A DNA stretch of 13,035 nt from Thermocaproicibacter sp036741535. Its GTDB lineage: Bacteria; Bacillota; Clostridia; Oscillospirales; Acutalibacteraceae. The translations under genes and the position numbers were made by a program. The DNA lies in the NCBI GenBank assembly GCA_036741535.1, contig DAINSB010000056.1:1-13035 (forward strand). The letters run 5' to 3'. Shown in pieces: positions 1 to 6,109 of the stretch. How positions within the stretch are numbered: position 1 is the first letter of the stretch; each line of letters begins with the position of its first letter. The notes under the pieces are model-generated. The model was not told the origin of the DNA and ran no database searches. It saw only the letters and a list, made by a program, of their open reading frames with translations.

Positions 1-25
1 TTTTTTGACGACGAAAGGTGTTCGT

Positions 26-661
26 ATGGGAAATGAAAATGCATTTATAATGGCTAAATTTGGTGAAGAAGAACATCTGACCCAGATGCAGGAAAACGGA
101 TTGCTTTTTATGAATACTGTTTCTTACTTTAAAACATGTGAAGCGGTTCTCCACCGTTGCTTTGAACTTGGTGAAACTGTAAAATCAGTGTCAGATGAGA
201 TCGGGTATAGCCGAGCCAGTATTTACACGTGGCGTCGGAAATATCTCCGGAAAGGGACGACTGCACTGATGAATCCAGAGGATGATCCCCGTGGCAAGTT
301 AGTGCCGGGCACAGCATCCTCCTCAGAGGAAATCAACGAGTTGAAATCCGAAATGGAGGATTTGCGGATGCAAATAGATATCCTGAAGGAGACCATCAAC
401 GTATTAAAAAAAGGCCCCGGCGTCGATCAGGAAGTTCTCCGGAATCGGGAGAAGGCAGCGATCATCGGCGCCCTGAAAAGTAAGTATCCGCGGCCGGAAG
501 ACAAAAAAGTCCTCCGAAAGCAGGGGCATGCCGCAGCAAACGGCGCCATGCAGGAATCGGATTTTTCACCTGCAAAAAGTCGAAGGGGAGCTTTCCGCTG
601 CCGGCTTTCAACCTGGGATATGCCCTCCAAAATTCTGCTGAAAAAGGAGGGGCGTCTTTGA
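26..661 (+). pseudogene. Chimeric broken gene: unknown N-terminus fused to IS3-type OrfA fragment
   Basis: An open frame of 211 residues starts at ATG 26, preceded by AAAGGTG at 14-20. Residues 1-36 resemble the opening of an ordinary cytosolic protein that I cannot name. From about residue 38 the sequence changes to the OrfA of an IS3-family transposase: a helix-turn-helix at about 51-74 (containing SVSDEIGYSRASIYTW) and then a heptad-rich leucine/isoleucine coiled coil at about 100-129. The resemblance ends near residue 155 (ALKSKYP), where complete elements run into OrfB. The last 56 residues are basic and unlike a transposase. No OrfB catalytic DDE domain follows. I read this as an IS remnant that recombined into another gene, so a working product is unlikely. 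The region is visibly more AT-rich than the genes to its right. Confidence 0.6.
134..490 (+). mobile_element. IS3-family insertion sequence remnant (OrfA part only)
   Basis: This is the part of the chimeric frame that resembles an IS3 OrfA: the DNA-binding helix-turn-helix followed by the leucine-zipper-like oligomerisation segment (ILKETINVLKK and its surroundings). In complete elements OrfA is about 100-170 residues and a -1 frameshift joins it to OrfB, which carries the DDE integrase core. Here the first few OrfA residues and all of OrfB are absent, and I see no terminal inverted repeats or target duplication at the edges. The limits are therefore protein-similarity limits, not true element ends. 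Confidence 0.55.
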
Positions 662-709
662 GAAGTAAGAATTTCATGCATAACTCTGTTAAAATGAAGG
701 CAATTTCAC

Positions 710-738
710 TTGATTTCTTTTCTATGATATGTTATGAT
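710..738 (+). promoter_or_regulatory. Sigma-A promoter of the amtB-glnK operon
   Basis: TTGATT at 710-715 and TATGAT at 733-738 are separated by exactly 17 bp (4/6 and 5/6 matches to consensus). Transcription would start at about 745, giving a leader of about 125 nt. It is the only good promoter seen between the IS remnant and amtB. The following terminator must therefore be crossed for amtB to be expressed. Confidence 0.6.
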
Positions 739-750
739 GATCCTATTCGA

Positions 751-806
751 TTGGCAATGAGGCCAGCAAGGATTTCTGACGGGATCCTTTCTGGCCTCAT
801 TTTTTT
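751..806 (+). terminator. Terminator/attenuator hairpin in the amtB leader, overlapped by a hexaloop hairpin
   Basis: AATGAGGCCAG (756-766) pairs with CTGGCCTCATT (791-801). After one mismatch AAGGAT (768-773) pairs with ATCCTT (784-789), and T801-806 is the U tract. This is a strong intrinsic terminator between the promoter and amtB. A short alternative hairpin uses the same bases: TTGGC (751-755) with GCCAG (762-766), closing the hexaloop AATGAG (756-761). The two folds cannot coexist. The loop has A at position 1 and G at position 4, as in RNA targets of ANTAR antiterminators. Only one such hairpin is evident, whereas the known motif is a pair, so the ANTAR reading is a hypothesis. The hairpin could instead simply end transcription from the left. 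Confidence 0.75.
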
Positions 807-837
807 GCTGTTGCTTCCAGCTCTGTAACGCAACAGC
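807..837 (+). promoter_or_regulatory. Second perfect hairpin in the amtB leader
   Basis: GCTGTTGC (807-814) pairs perfectly with GCAACAGC (830-837) across a 15-nt loop. It directly follows the U tract of the leader terminator and ends 20 nt before the SD GGGAGG (857-862) of amtB. No U tract follows, so it is not a terminator. It may stabilise the processed or read-through mRNA, or bind a regulator. Function unknown. Confidence 0.45.
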
Positions 838-871
838 GAACCATTTCAACCACTTCGGGAGGTAGCACAGC

Positions 872-2107
872 ATGAATCACGGTGACTTTGCCTGGATGCT
901 GACCTGCTCGGCCCTCGTTTTCCTGATGACGCCGGGGCTGGCTTTCTTTTATTCGGGCATGACGAAAAGGAAAAACTCCATCAACACCATTCTCTCCTGT
1001 TCCCTGACCCTGGGGCTCGCATCCGTTCTCTGGGTCCTGATCGGCTTCTCGCTTTCTTTCAGCGGCGACCGGGGCGGCGTGATCGGCGACCTAAACTGGT
1101 TCTGCATGAACTTCGACACGCTGAAAGACCAGACCCTGGCTTACCCCAACACGCTGACCTTCGCCATTTTCCAGATGATGTTCGCCATCATCACGCCCGC
1201 ACTGATCACGGGGGCCGTCGTGGAACGGATGCGGTTCACCACGCTGTTCGTCTTCCTCGGCATCTGGTCGGTGCTGGTCTATTACCCGATGGCGCATATG
1301 GTGTGGGGCGGCGGCCTGCTGATGAAACTGGGCGCGGTCGATTTCGCCGGGGGGAACGTGGTCCACATCACCTCTGGCATCAGCGCGCTGGTGCTGGCCA
1401 TCGTCCTCGGCAAGCGCAAACATTACGGCAAAATCTCTTATCATCCGCACAACGTGCCCATGGTTTTTCTGGGGGCGGCGATGCTGTGGTTCGGCTGGTT
1501 CGGCTTCAACGGCGGCAGCGCGGGAGCGGCCAACGCACTCGCCGCGCACGCCTTTCTGACCACCAACACCTCCGCCGCCGCGGCGATGCTGTCGTGGATG
1601 CTAATTGAAAAAGTCCGCAACGGGAATCCGTCGCTGGTGGGCGCATCCACCGGCATGGTCATCGGCCTTGTGGCCATCACGCCGGGCGCCGGATTCGTGC
1701 CCGTCTGGGCCGCGCTCGTGATCGGCGCGCTGGCAAGCCCCATCTCCTACTTCTTCATCTCCGTCGTGAAAGCGAAATTCGGCTACGACGACGCCCTGGA
1801 TGTGTTCGGATGCCATGGCGTCGGAGGGATCTGGGGCGGAATCGCCACCGGCCTCTTTACACAGAGTTCCATCAACCCGTCCGCAAGATGGAACGGCCTG
1901 CTCTTCGGCGACGCCCAGCTTTTCGTCCGCCAGCTCGCGGCCGTGGGCGTGGCCGTCGTCGTCGCCGTCGTCGGCACGCTCATCGCCATCGGCATTGCGA
2001 AGCTCTGCACGAAAAAGATCCGCGTGGACGGGAAGGACGAAGCGATCGGCCTCGACATCGCGGAGCACGGCGAGCAGGCCTATCCCGCTTTCAACGGGAT
2101 GGACTGA
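872..2107 (+). CDS. amtB: Ammonium channel (Amt/MEP/Rh family)
   Basis: Polytopic membrane channel (411 aa, about 11 helices expected) that conducts ammonium/ammonia inward across the cytoplasmic membrane. With an offset of 3 from E. coli AmtB, all the key residues are seen: W145 at the recruitment site and S216 in WFGWFGFNGGS; the gate phenylalanines F100/F104 and F212; D157 in DFAGGNVVHITSG; and the twin pore histidines H165 and H315 (FGCHGVGG). The C-terminal tail keeps the GKDEAIGLDIAEHGE region that GlnK contacts in the family. Unlike E. coli AmtB it has no cleavable signal peptide, and helix 1 starts almost at the N-terminus. The start ATG has SD GGGAGG at 857-862. glnK follows after 40 bp, the usual amtB-glnK pair. 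Expression is probably controlled in the leader (hairpins 751-837). Confidence 0.97.
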   Translation: MNHGDFAWMLTCSALVFLMTPGLAFFYSGMTKRKNSINTILSCSLTLGLASVLWVLIGFSLSFSGDRGGVIGDLNWFCMNFDTLKDQTLAYPNTLTFAIFQMMFAIITPALITGAVVERMRFTTLFVFLGIWSVLVYYPMAHMVWGGGLLMKLGAVDFAGGNVVHITSGISALVLAIVLGKRKHYGKISYHPHNVPMVFLGAAMLWFGWFGFNGGSAGAANALAAHAFLTTNTSAAAAMLSWMLIEKVRNGNPSLVGASTGMVIGLVAITPGAGFVPVWAALVIGALASPISYFFISVVKAKFGYDDALDVFGCHGVGGIWGGIATGLFTQSSINPSARWNGLLFGDAQLFVRQLAAVGVAVVVAVVGTLIAIGIAKLCTKKIRVDGKDEAIGLDIAEHGEQAYPAFNGMD

Positions 2108-2147
2108 CCCGCGCCCGCGCGAACATTTGCGAAGGAGAATCTGCGCC

Positions 2148-2501
2148 ATGAAAAAAATCGAAGCGATCATCCGGCCCGAGCAACTCGAAGACATCAAGGA
2201 AAGCCTCAAGCCGCTGAACCTGAACGGGATGAGCGTGACCCAGATCATGGGCATCGGCTGCCAGCGCGGCTGGAAGGAAATCGTCCGCGGCACGGAGGTC
2301 GATTACAACTTCCTGCCGAAAATCAAGCTGGAAATGGTCGTGCCCGACGGGCAGGCCGAAGAGATCATCGGCAGGATCACCGAGACCGCGAAAACCGGGA
2401 ACATCGGGGACGGAAAGATCTTTGTATACGACGTTCTGGACGCGGTCCGCATCCGCACCGGGGAGCGCGGCGAAAACGCCGTGCGCTCGGGCGGCGACTG
2501 A
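2148..2501 (+). CDS. glnK: PII nitrogen-regulatory signal protein
   Basis: Trimeric cytosolic PII protein (117 aa) that senses ATP/ADP and 2-oxoglutarate and plugs the Amt channel when nitrogen is plentiful. Numbering matches E. coli PII without gaps. Q39 and K58 (2-oxoglutarate pocket) and R47 (T-loop tip inserted into the Amt pore) are present. The B-loop signature TGNIGDGKIF (83-92) and the C-loop arginines R101 and R103 are intact. Position 51, the tyrosine that proteobacterial GlnD uridylylates, is valine here (RGTEVDYNFLPK), with a tyrosine at 53. Control by uridylylation of Tyr51 is therefore excluded, and effector binding alone may drive it. SD AGGAGA is at 2133-2138. The gene is cotranscribed with amtB and is followed by a strong terminator. 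Confidence 0.96.
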   Translation: MKKIEAIIRPEQLEDIKESLKPLNLNGMSVTQIMGIGCQRGWKEIVRGTEVDYNFLPKIKLEMVVPDGQAEEIIGRITETAKTGNIGDGKIFVYDVLDAVRIRTGERGENAVRSGGD

Positions 2502-2531
2502 CGGCGGCCGCATCATCGCCCCGGCAAGAGG

Positions 2532-2574
2532 GCGCCCCGTAAAGCCAACCGGCTTTACGGGGCGCTTCTGTTTT
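2532..2574 (+). terminator. Strong intrinsic terminator of amtB-glnK
   Basis: GCGCCCCGTAAAGCC (2532-2546) pairs perfectly with GGCTTTACGGGGCGC (2551-2565) around the loop AACC, followed by TTCTGTTTT. The 15-bp stem lies 30 bp after glnK and 7 bp beyond the stop of the convergent CLC gene. The U-rich tail exists only in the plus direction. On the minus strand the stem is followed by CCTCTTGCC, so it can protect the CLC mRNA end but is a poor terminator for it. Confidence 0.9.
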
Positions 2575-3952
2575 AATCCTCCGAAATTTTCCCGGGAGAG
2601 ACGTTTTCCGTATGGGCAGACTGGCCCGCAGCTCCCGCTGGCGCAACCGCGCCCAGAAAAAGCGGCTTATCCTTCGCGTAAAGGATCTTCTGGCGGGAAT
2701 AGATGCCGGAATAACCGGAGAGCAGATAGCTGACGGCGGCGGCGAGGAGATAGAACAGGATGCCCTTCGCGCCGAACACCTCGGCGCTGAGGACCAGCGA
2801 GGTCAGCGGGCAGTTGGTGACGCCGCAGAACACCGCCACAAAGCCGAGGGAAGCCCCGAAGGACGGATCGAGGCCGAGCAGCCCGCCGGCGACACATCCG
2901 AACGTGGAGCCGACGAAAAGGGCCGGGATGATTTCGCCGCCCTTGAAGCCGCAGCCGAGCGTGAGGGCCGTGAACAGGATCTTCAGCAGAAACGCCCAGG
3001 TCTGCGCGCGGCCGCCGAGGGCAGCCGCGATCTGCGCGGAACCCACGCCGAGGTAATCCCGGCCGAACGGCAGCGTCAGCAGGGCGATCGCGGCGCCGCC
3101 GACCGCCGCGCAGACGATTTTGTCCGGCACACGGCACTGGAAGAAACGGCGGCAGTCGCGCATCATCTTGCAGTAGAACCAACTGACCCCTGCGCACAGG
3201 GCCGCGAGCGCGATCACGCGCACGACGGAGAGGAAATCCACCGCGGGGATGCCCGCCACGGCAAAGGCCATGGCCGGTTCGCGGAACTGCCGGGCGATGG
3301 ATACCCCCACCAGGGCTGCGACCGTGCACGGAACCAGGGACGAATACTGCATGACGCCGACCGTGACGACTTCCATGACGAAAACGGCGGCGGTGACCGG
3401 CGTGCCGAACAGCGCGCCGAAACAGGCCGACATCCCGCACATGGTGATCAGGTGCAGGTCCCGTTCGTCCAGGCGGAACAGCCGCCCGATGCCGTACCCC
3501 AGGCTGCCGCCGAGCTGCAGCGACGCGCCTTCGCGCCCCGCGGACCCGCCGACCAAATGGGTAACGACGGTCGAAACGAAAATGAGCGGCGCCATTTTGA
3601 TCGGCACCGGCTCGGGCGAGCGGATCGCCTCGATGATCAGATTGGTGCCCTGCGGATGGTCCGCCTTTCCGAGATGGTAGAGGAAGGCGATCAGCGCGCC
3701 GCCCGCCGGCAGCAGCCAGACGAGCCACCCGTTCCGAAGGCGGAGGTCCGTCGCGCCGGCAATGCAGAAATAAAGCAGCGTGCCCGCGCCGCCGGCGACG
3801 GCCCCCGTCAGGCCCGCGAGGAGCAGCCATTTGACGAGCGCGCCGAAATACCGTTTGCCCCGCGCGAGGTACTCCCGCATGCGGCGGAGGAGGAACGCCC
3901 CCTGTTCCGAAAAAGGCTTTGTAAAGATTTGCACGCTATCCCGCTCCATCAT
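2573..3952 (-). CDS. CLC-family anion transporter, probably fluoride/proton antiporter (CLC-F/EriC-F type)
   Basis: Polytopic membrane protein of 459 aa with the CLC fold. The gating glutamate is E141 in GREGA (139-143). The first filter motif, GSGIP in chloride CLCs, is replaced by GTNLI (102-106), and GxFxP by GGEIIP (338-343). Replacement of the filter serine and a GGE..P motif are features I associate with the fluoride-exporting CLC-F/EriC-F branch. That branch exports fluoride against toxicity, driven by protons. The C-terminal YSGIYSRQKILYAK (414-427) also fits the branch as I remember it. No CBS domains are present. The start (first of two adjacent ATGs) overlaps the rsmI stop by 4 bp (ATGA) and has no SD of its own, so it looks translationally coupled. 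No crcB-type fluoride riboswitch was recognised in front of the operon. The family is certain; the ion is inferred. Confidence 0.9.
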   Translation of the reverse strand: MMERDSVQIFTKPFSEQGAFLLRRMREYLARGKRYFGALVKWLLLAGLTGAVAGGAGTLLYFCIAGATDLRLRNGWLVWLLPAGGALIAFLYHLGKADHPQGTNLIIEAIRSPEPVPIKMAPLIFVSTVVTHLVGGSAGREGASLQLGGSLGYGIGRLFRLDERDLHLITMCGMSACFGALFGTPVTAAVFVMEVVTVGVMQYSSLVPCTVAALVGVSIARQFREPAMAFAVAGIPAVDFLSVVRVIALAALCAGVSWFYCKMMRDCRRFFQCRVPDKIVCAAVGGAAIALLTLPFGRDYLGVGSAQIAAALGGRAQTWAFLLKILFTALTLGCGFKGGEIIPALFVGSTFGCVAGGLLGLDPSFGASLGFVAVFCGVTNCPLTSLVLSAEVFGAKGILFYLLAAAVSYLLSGYSGIYSRQKILYAKDKPLFLGAVAPAGAAGQSAHTENVSPGKISED

Positions 3953-4788
3953 CGAGTTTTCCGGCCGTCCACCAGTTCCCGGTACAGCTCGTTTTTCTTC
4001 CGCCCCGTTTCCGCCGCGGCGCGCCTAGCCGCCTGCGCGGCGGAAACGCCCTGCGAGAGGTACTCCCGCGCCAGGGCGACCGCATCCCGCGCGGGCACAA
4101 CCTGCGGGGCGGGCTCCGGCGCGCCCTCCACGACCAGAACGAACTCACCCTTCGCCTCGTTTTCGGCATAGAGCCGGGCAGCCTGCGCAAGGGTCGTGCG
4201 CACAACCTCCTCGTGGATCTTGGTCAGTTCGCGCGCGAGGGCGATCCTCCGGTCTCCGAACGCCTCCAACAGATCGGAAAGCGTTGCGGCGAGCTTGTGC
4301 GGCGCCTCGTAGAAGATCATCGTCCTCTTCTCGCCCTTCAGGCTTTCCAGATGCGCCCGCCGGCTCTTCTTGTTCACGCTCAAAAAGCCCTCGAACGTGA
4401 AGCGCCCCGTCGGCAGGCCGGACACCACCAGCGCGGACACCGCGGCGCTCGGTCCCGGCACCACGCTGACGGGGATCCCCCGCCCGACGCACTGTTCCAC
4501 CAACAGTTCCCCCGGGTCGGAGATGGCGGGCATGCCGGCGTCCGAAACCAGGGCGCAGACCTCGCCCGCCGCCATGCGGTCGCACAGCGTTTCACCGCGT
4601 TCACGCTTGTTGTGCTCGTGGTAGCTGACGAGCGGCCTGTGGATGTCGAAATGCGTCAGCAGCTTGCGGGTCACGCGCGTGTCCTCGGCGGCGATGAAGT
4701 CGGCGGAAGAGAGGGCCTCCGCCGCGCGCGGCGAAAAATCCGACAGATTTCCGATCGGCGTGCCGACGACGACCAGTTTTCCGCTCAT
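3949..4788 (-). CDS. rsmI: 16S rRNA (cytidine-1402-2'-O)-methyltransferase RsmI
   Basis: SAM-dependent tetrapyrrole-methylase-fold enzyme (279 aa) that 2'-O-methylates C1402 of 16S rRNA in the ribosomal P site. Diagnostic motifs in order: VGTPIGNLSD (8-17), AEDTR (34-38), VSDAGMPAISDPG (81-93), VPGPSA (110-115), GLPTGRFTFEGFL (124-136) and ARELTKIHEE (185-194). The C-terminal helical tail is present, so it is full length. SD AAGGAGGG lies at 4795-4802 within the end of the upstream gene, with ATGA overlaps on both sides (trmN6 stop and CLC start). In Bacillus this gene (yabC) also follows yabB, with the GIY-YIG gene yazA between; that small gene is absent here. Confidence 0.96.
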   Translation of the reverse strand: MSGKLVVVGTPIGNLSDFSPRAAEALSSADFIAAEDTRVTRKLLTHFDIHRPLVSYHEHNKRERGETLCDRMAAGEVCALVSDAGMPAISDPGELLVEQCVGRGIPVSVVPGPSAAVSALVVSGLPTGRFTFEGFLSVNKKSRRAHLESLKGEKRTMIFYEAPHKLAATLSDLLEAFGDRRIALARELTKIHEEVVRTTLAQAARLYAENEAKGEFVLVVEGAPEPAPQVVPARDAVALAREYLSQGVSAAQAARRAAAETGRKKNELYRELVDGRKTR

Positions 4789-5567
4789 CCGTGTCCCTCC
4801 TTGGTAACCGCCTTATAATCCCCGTACAGGGCGAGCATCTCTTCCGAAAGACTTCCGCCCCCGTCTTCGACCAGCAGCGCCGGCCCGACCGTCAGGCCCG
4901 GCCGACCGCCGCGCCCCGCCTGCAGCAGGAACAGGAACGGCGCCGCCTGCGCGCGCTGCTGCACGAAGCGCAGGCGCTTCGGCTCGAGGCCCGCCTCCCG
5001 CAGGGCAAACAGGGTGTCGCACAGGCGCTCCGGCCGCATGCAGCAGAAAAACCTGCCGCCCCAGCGCAGAAAATACGAGGCCGCGGCGGCGATCTCCGCG
5101 AACGTGCACGCGGCTTCGTGCCGGGCGATCCGGCAGCTCTCGGCGGCGCTTTCGGCGCCCGCGCCCAAGGGCTTGTAGGGCGGGTTGCAGGCGATGCGGT
5201 CGAGCCCGCCGGCCGGCAGCGCCCGCTCTTCGCGCAGCCTCCGGATGTCGCACTCGACCACGCCGATCCGGCCGGCCAGGCCGTTGCGCTCCACCGACCG
5301 GCGCGCCATGCCGCAGGCTTCCCGCTGCAGCTCCACGCCGTACACGAAGCCCGGCTTTGCCCGCGCGCACCAGAGCAGCGGGATCGCGCCGCATCCCGTG
5401 CCGAAATCCGCGCAGACTTCGCCCGGCCGCGGCATGGAAAACGCGGCCAGAAGCAGCGTGTCGGTACTGAACGTATGGCCGTTGCCGACGATCACCGAAA
5501 CGCCCCGCGCGAGGGGCTCGAGGCTCTCCCCGCCGCGGAGCGCGCCGGCCTGGACCGATCCCGTCAT
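4785..5567 (-). CDS. trmN6: tRNA1(Val) (adenine(37)-N6)-methyltransferase-like protein
   Basis: Class I SAM-dependent methyltransferase, 260 aa, of the YabB/TrmN6 family. DFGTGCG (54-60) is the glycine-rich SAM loop, VELQ (78-81) carries the acidic ribose-binding residue, and NPPY (128-131) is the N6-adenine methylase catalytic motif. The N-terminal GNGHTFSTDTLLLAAF is typical of the family. In the family it methylates N6 of A37 in a tRNA anticodon loop; whether tRNA-Val is the substrate here is inferred from homology. SD CGGAGGG at 5574-5580 fixes the start. A terminator for the upstream ferredoxin sits immediately in front (5583-5615), so this operon (trmN6-rsmI-clc) needs its own promoter or read-through; I see no convincing promoter. 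Confidence 0.9.
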   Translation of the reverse strand: MTGSVQAGALRGGESLEPLARGVSVIVGNGHTFSTDTLLLAAFSMPRPGEVCADFGTGCGAIPLLWCARAKPGFVYGVELQREACGMARRSVERNGLAGRIGVVECDIRRLREERALPAGGLDRIACNPPYKPLGAGAESAAESCRIARHEAACTFAEIAAAASYFLRWGGRFFCCMRPERLCDTLFALREAGLEPKRLRFVQQRAQAAPFLFLLQAGRGGRPGLTVGPALLVEDGGGSLSEEMLALYGDYKAVTKEGHG

Positions 5568-5582
5568 GGATTTCCCTCCGTA

Positions 5583-5615
5583 AAGAAAAAAGCGGGGCGC
5601 TCCGCGCTCCGCCCC
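5583..5615 (-). terminator. Intrinsic terminator after the ferredoxin gene
   Basis: Read on the minus strand, GGGGCG (5615-5610) pairs with CGCCCC (5599-5594) around a 10-nt GC-rich loop, and GC plus a T-rich run (about 5591-5583) follows. It lies 23 bp after the ferredoxin stop and 16 bp before the trmN6 start, so it separates the two transcription units or attenuates the second. Confidence 0.75.
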
Positions 5616-5637
5616 TTCTCAAGGCTATCTTGCCGGC

Positions 5638-5808
5638 TTATGCCTTCTTCGGCGCCCCCACAGGGCAGACGCCTGCGCAAGAACCGCACTCCGTGCATTT
5701 TTCAGGGTCAATCTCAAATTTCCCGTCGCCCTCGGAAATCGCGCCCACCGGGCATTCGCCCTCGCAGGCACCGCAGGAAATGCAATCATCACTGATAACA
5801 TATGCCAT
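5638..5808 (-). CDS. Small 2[4Fe-4S] ferredoxin (clostridial type)
   Basis: A 56-residue soluble electron carrier. Two CxxCxxCxxxCP cluster motifs are complete: C9, C12, C15, C19 and C38, C41, C44, C48, with proline after the last cysteine of each. Two low-potential [4Fe-4S] clusters are expected, as in the ferredoxins serving pyruvate:ferredoxin oxidoreductase and hydrogenase in anaerobes. SD GGAGGTG at 5817-5823 is 8 nt before the ATG. It has its own promoter (5845-5872) and terminator (5583-5615) and so is monocistronic. It sits inside what is otherwise the conserved ricT ... trmN6-rsmI block. Its partner enzyme cannot be told from the context. Confidence 0.95.
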   Translation of the reverse strand: MAYVISDDCISCGACEGECPVGAISEGDGKFEIDPEKCTECGSCAGVCPVGAPKKA

Positions 5809-5844
5809 TCAGGATACACCTCCATCCACTGTAATCTATAGTTC

Positions 5845-5872
5845 ATTGTAACATAAAACCGCAAAATTGCAA
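5845..5872 (-). promoter_or_regulatory. Sigma-A promoter of the ferredoxin gene
   Basis: On the minus strand, TTGCAA (5872-5867) and TACAAT (5850-5845) are separated by 16 bp. The start of transcription would be near 5838, about 30 nt before the ATG at 5808, with the SD in between. Confidence 0.65.
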
Positions 5873-6109
5873 CAGCTTTTTTCGGCATCCCCCGACAAAG
5901 CGCCCCGCTTCCGCAGGGGCACGGCTTCGCCCGTTTCCCAGCCGGAAGCCGGGCACCTCCCCGGCGGACCCCTTCCCTGTTTCAGCGCGCCGCAGAGGCG
6001 AGCGCAGGGCGTCTTTTGCGAAAAATAATAAACATTTTGTATAATATAATTGATAAATTACAAGCAGGACGGATCGGCCGCCCGCCGCGCAGGAGGTTGC
6101 GGCCGGGCG
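5873..6109. other. Intergenic region between ricT and ferredoxin, no gene recognised
   Basis: The GC-rich half (5890-6010) holds small imperfect hairpins, for example GCCCCGC (5902-5908) with GCAGGGGC (5913-5920). The other half (6020-6060) is sharply AT-rich. Just past the ricT stop is a GC stem with one bulge (about 6075-6108), but no U tract follows, so I cannot call a terminator for the darA-holB-ricT unit. On the plus strand TTGCGA (6016-6021), 18 bp, TATAAT (6040-6045), and a second overlapping TATAAT (6045-6050), form a promoter-like site pointing into the antisense of ricT. Confidence 0.5.

Noticed and set aside
2612..4171. Long plus-strand open frame (519 codons) opposite the CLC gene
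   Set aside because: It is the antisense of a well-supported CLC coding sequence in high-GC DNA, is rich in Arg/Ala/Glu without hydrophobic core or motifs, and has no SD.
5902..5920. Hairpin between ricT and ferredoxin as a terminator of the darA-holB-ricT unit
   Set aside because: The stem has a bulge and is followed on the minus strand only by GCTTTG, without a real U tract.
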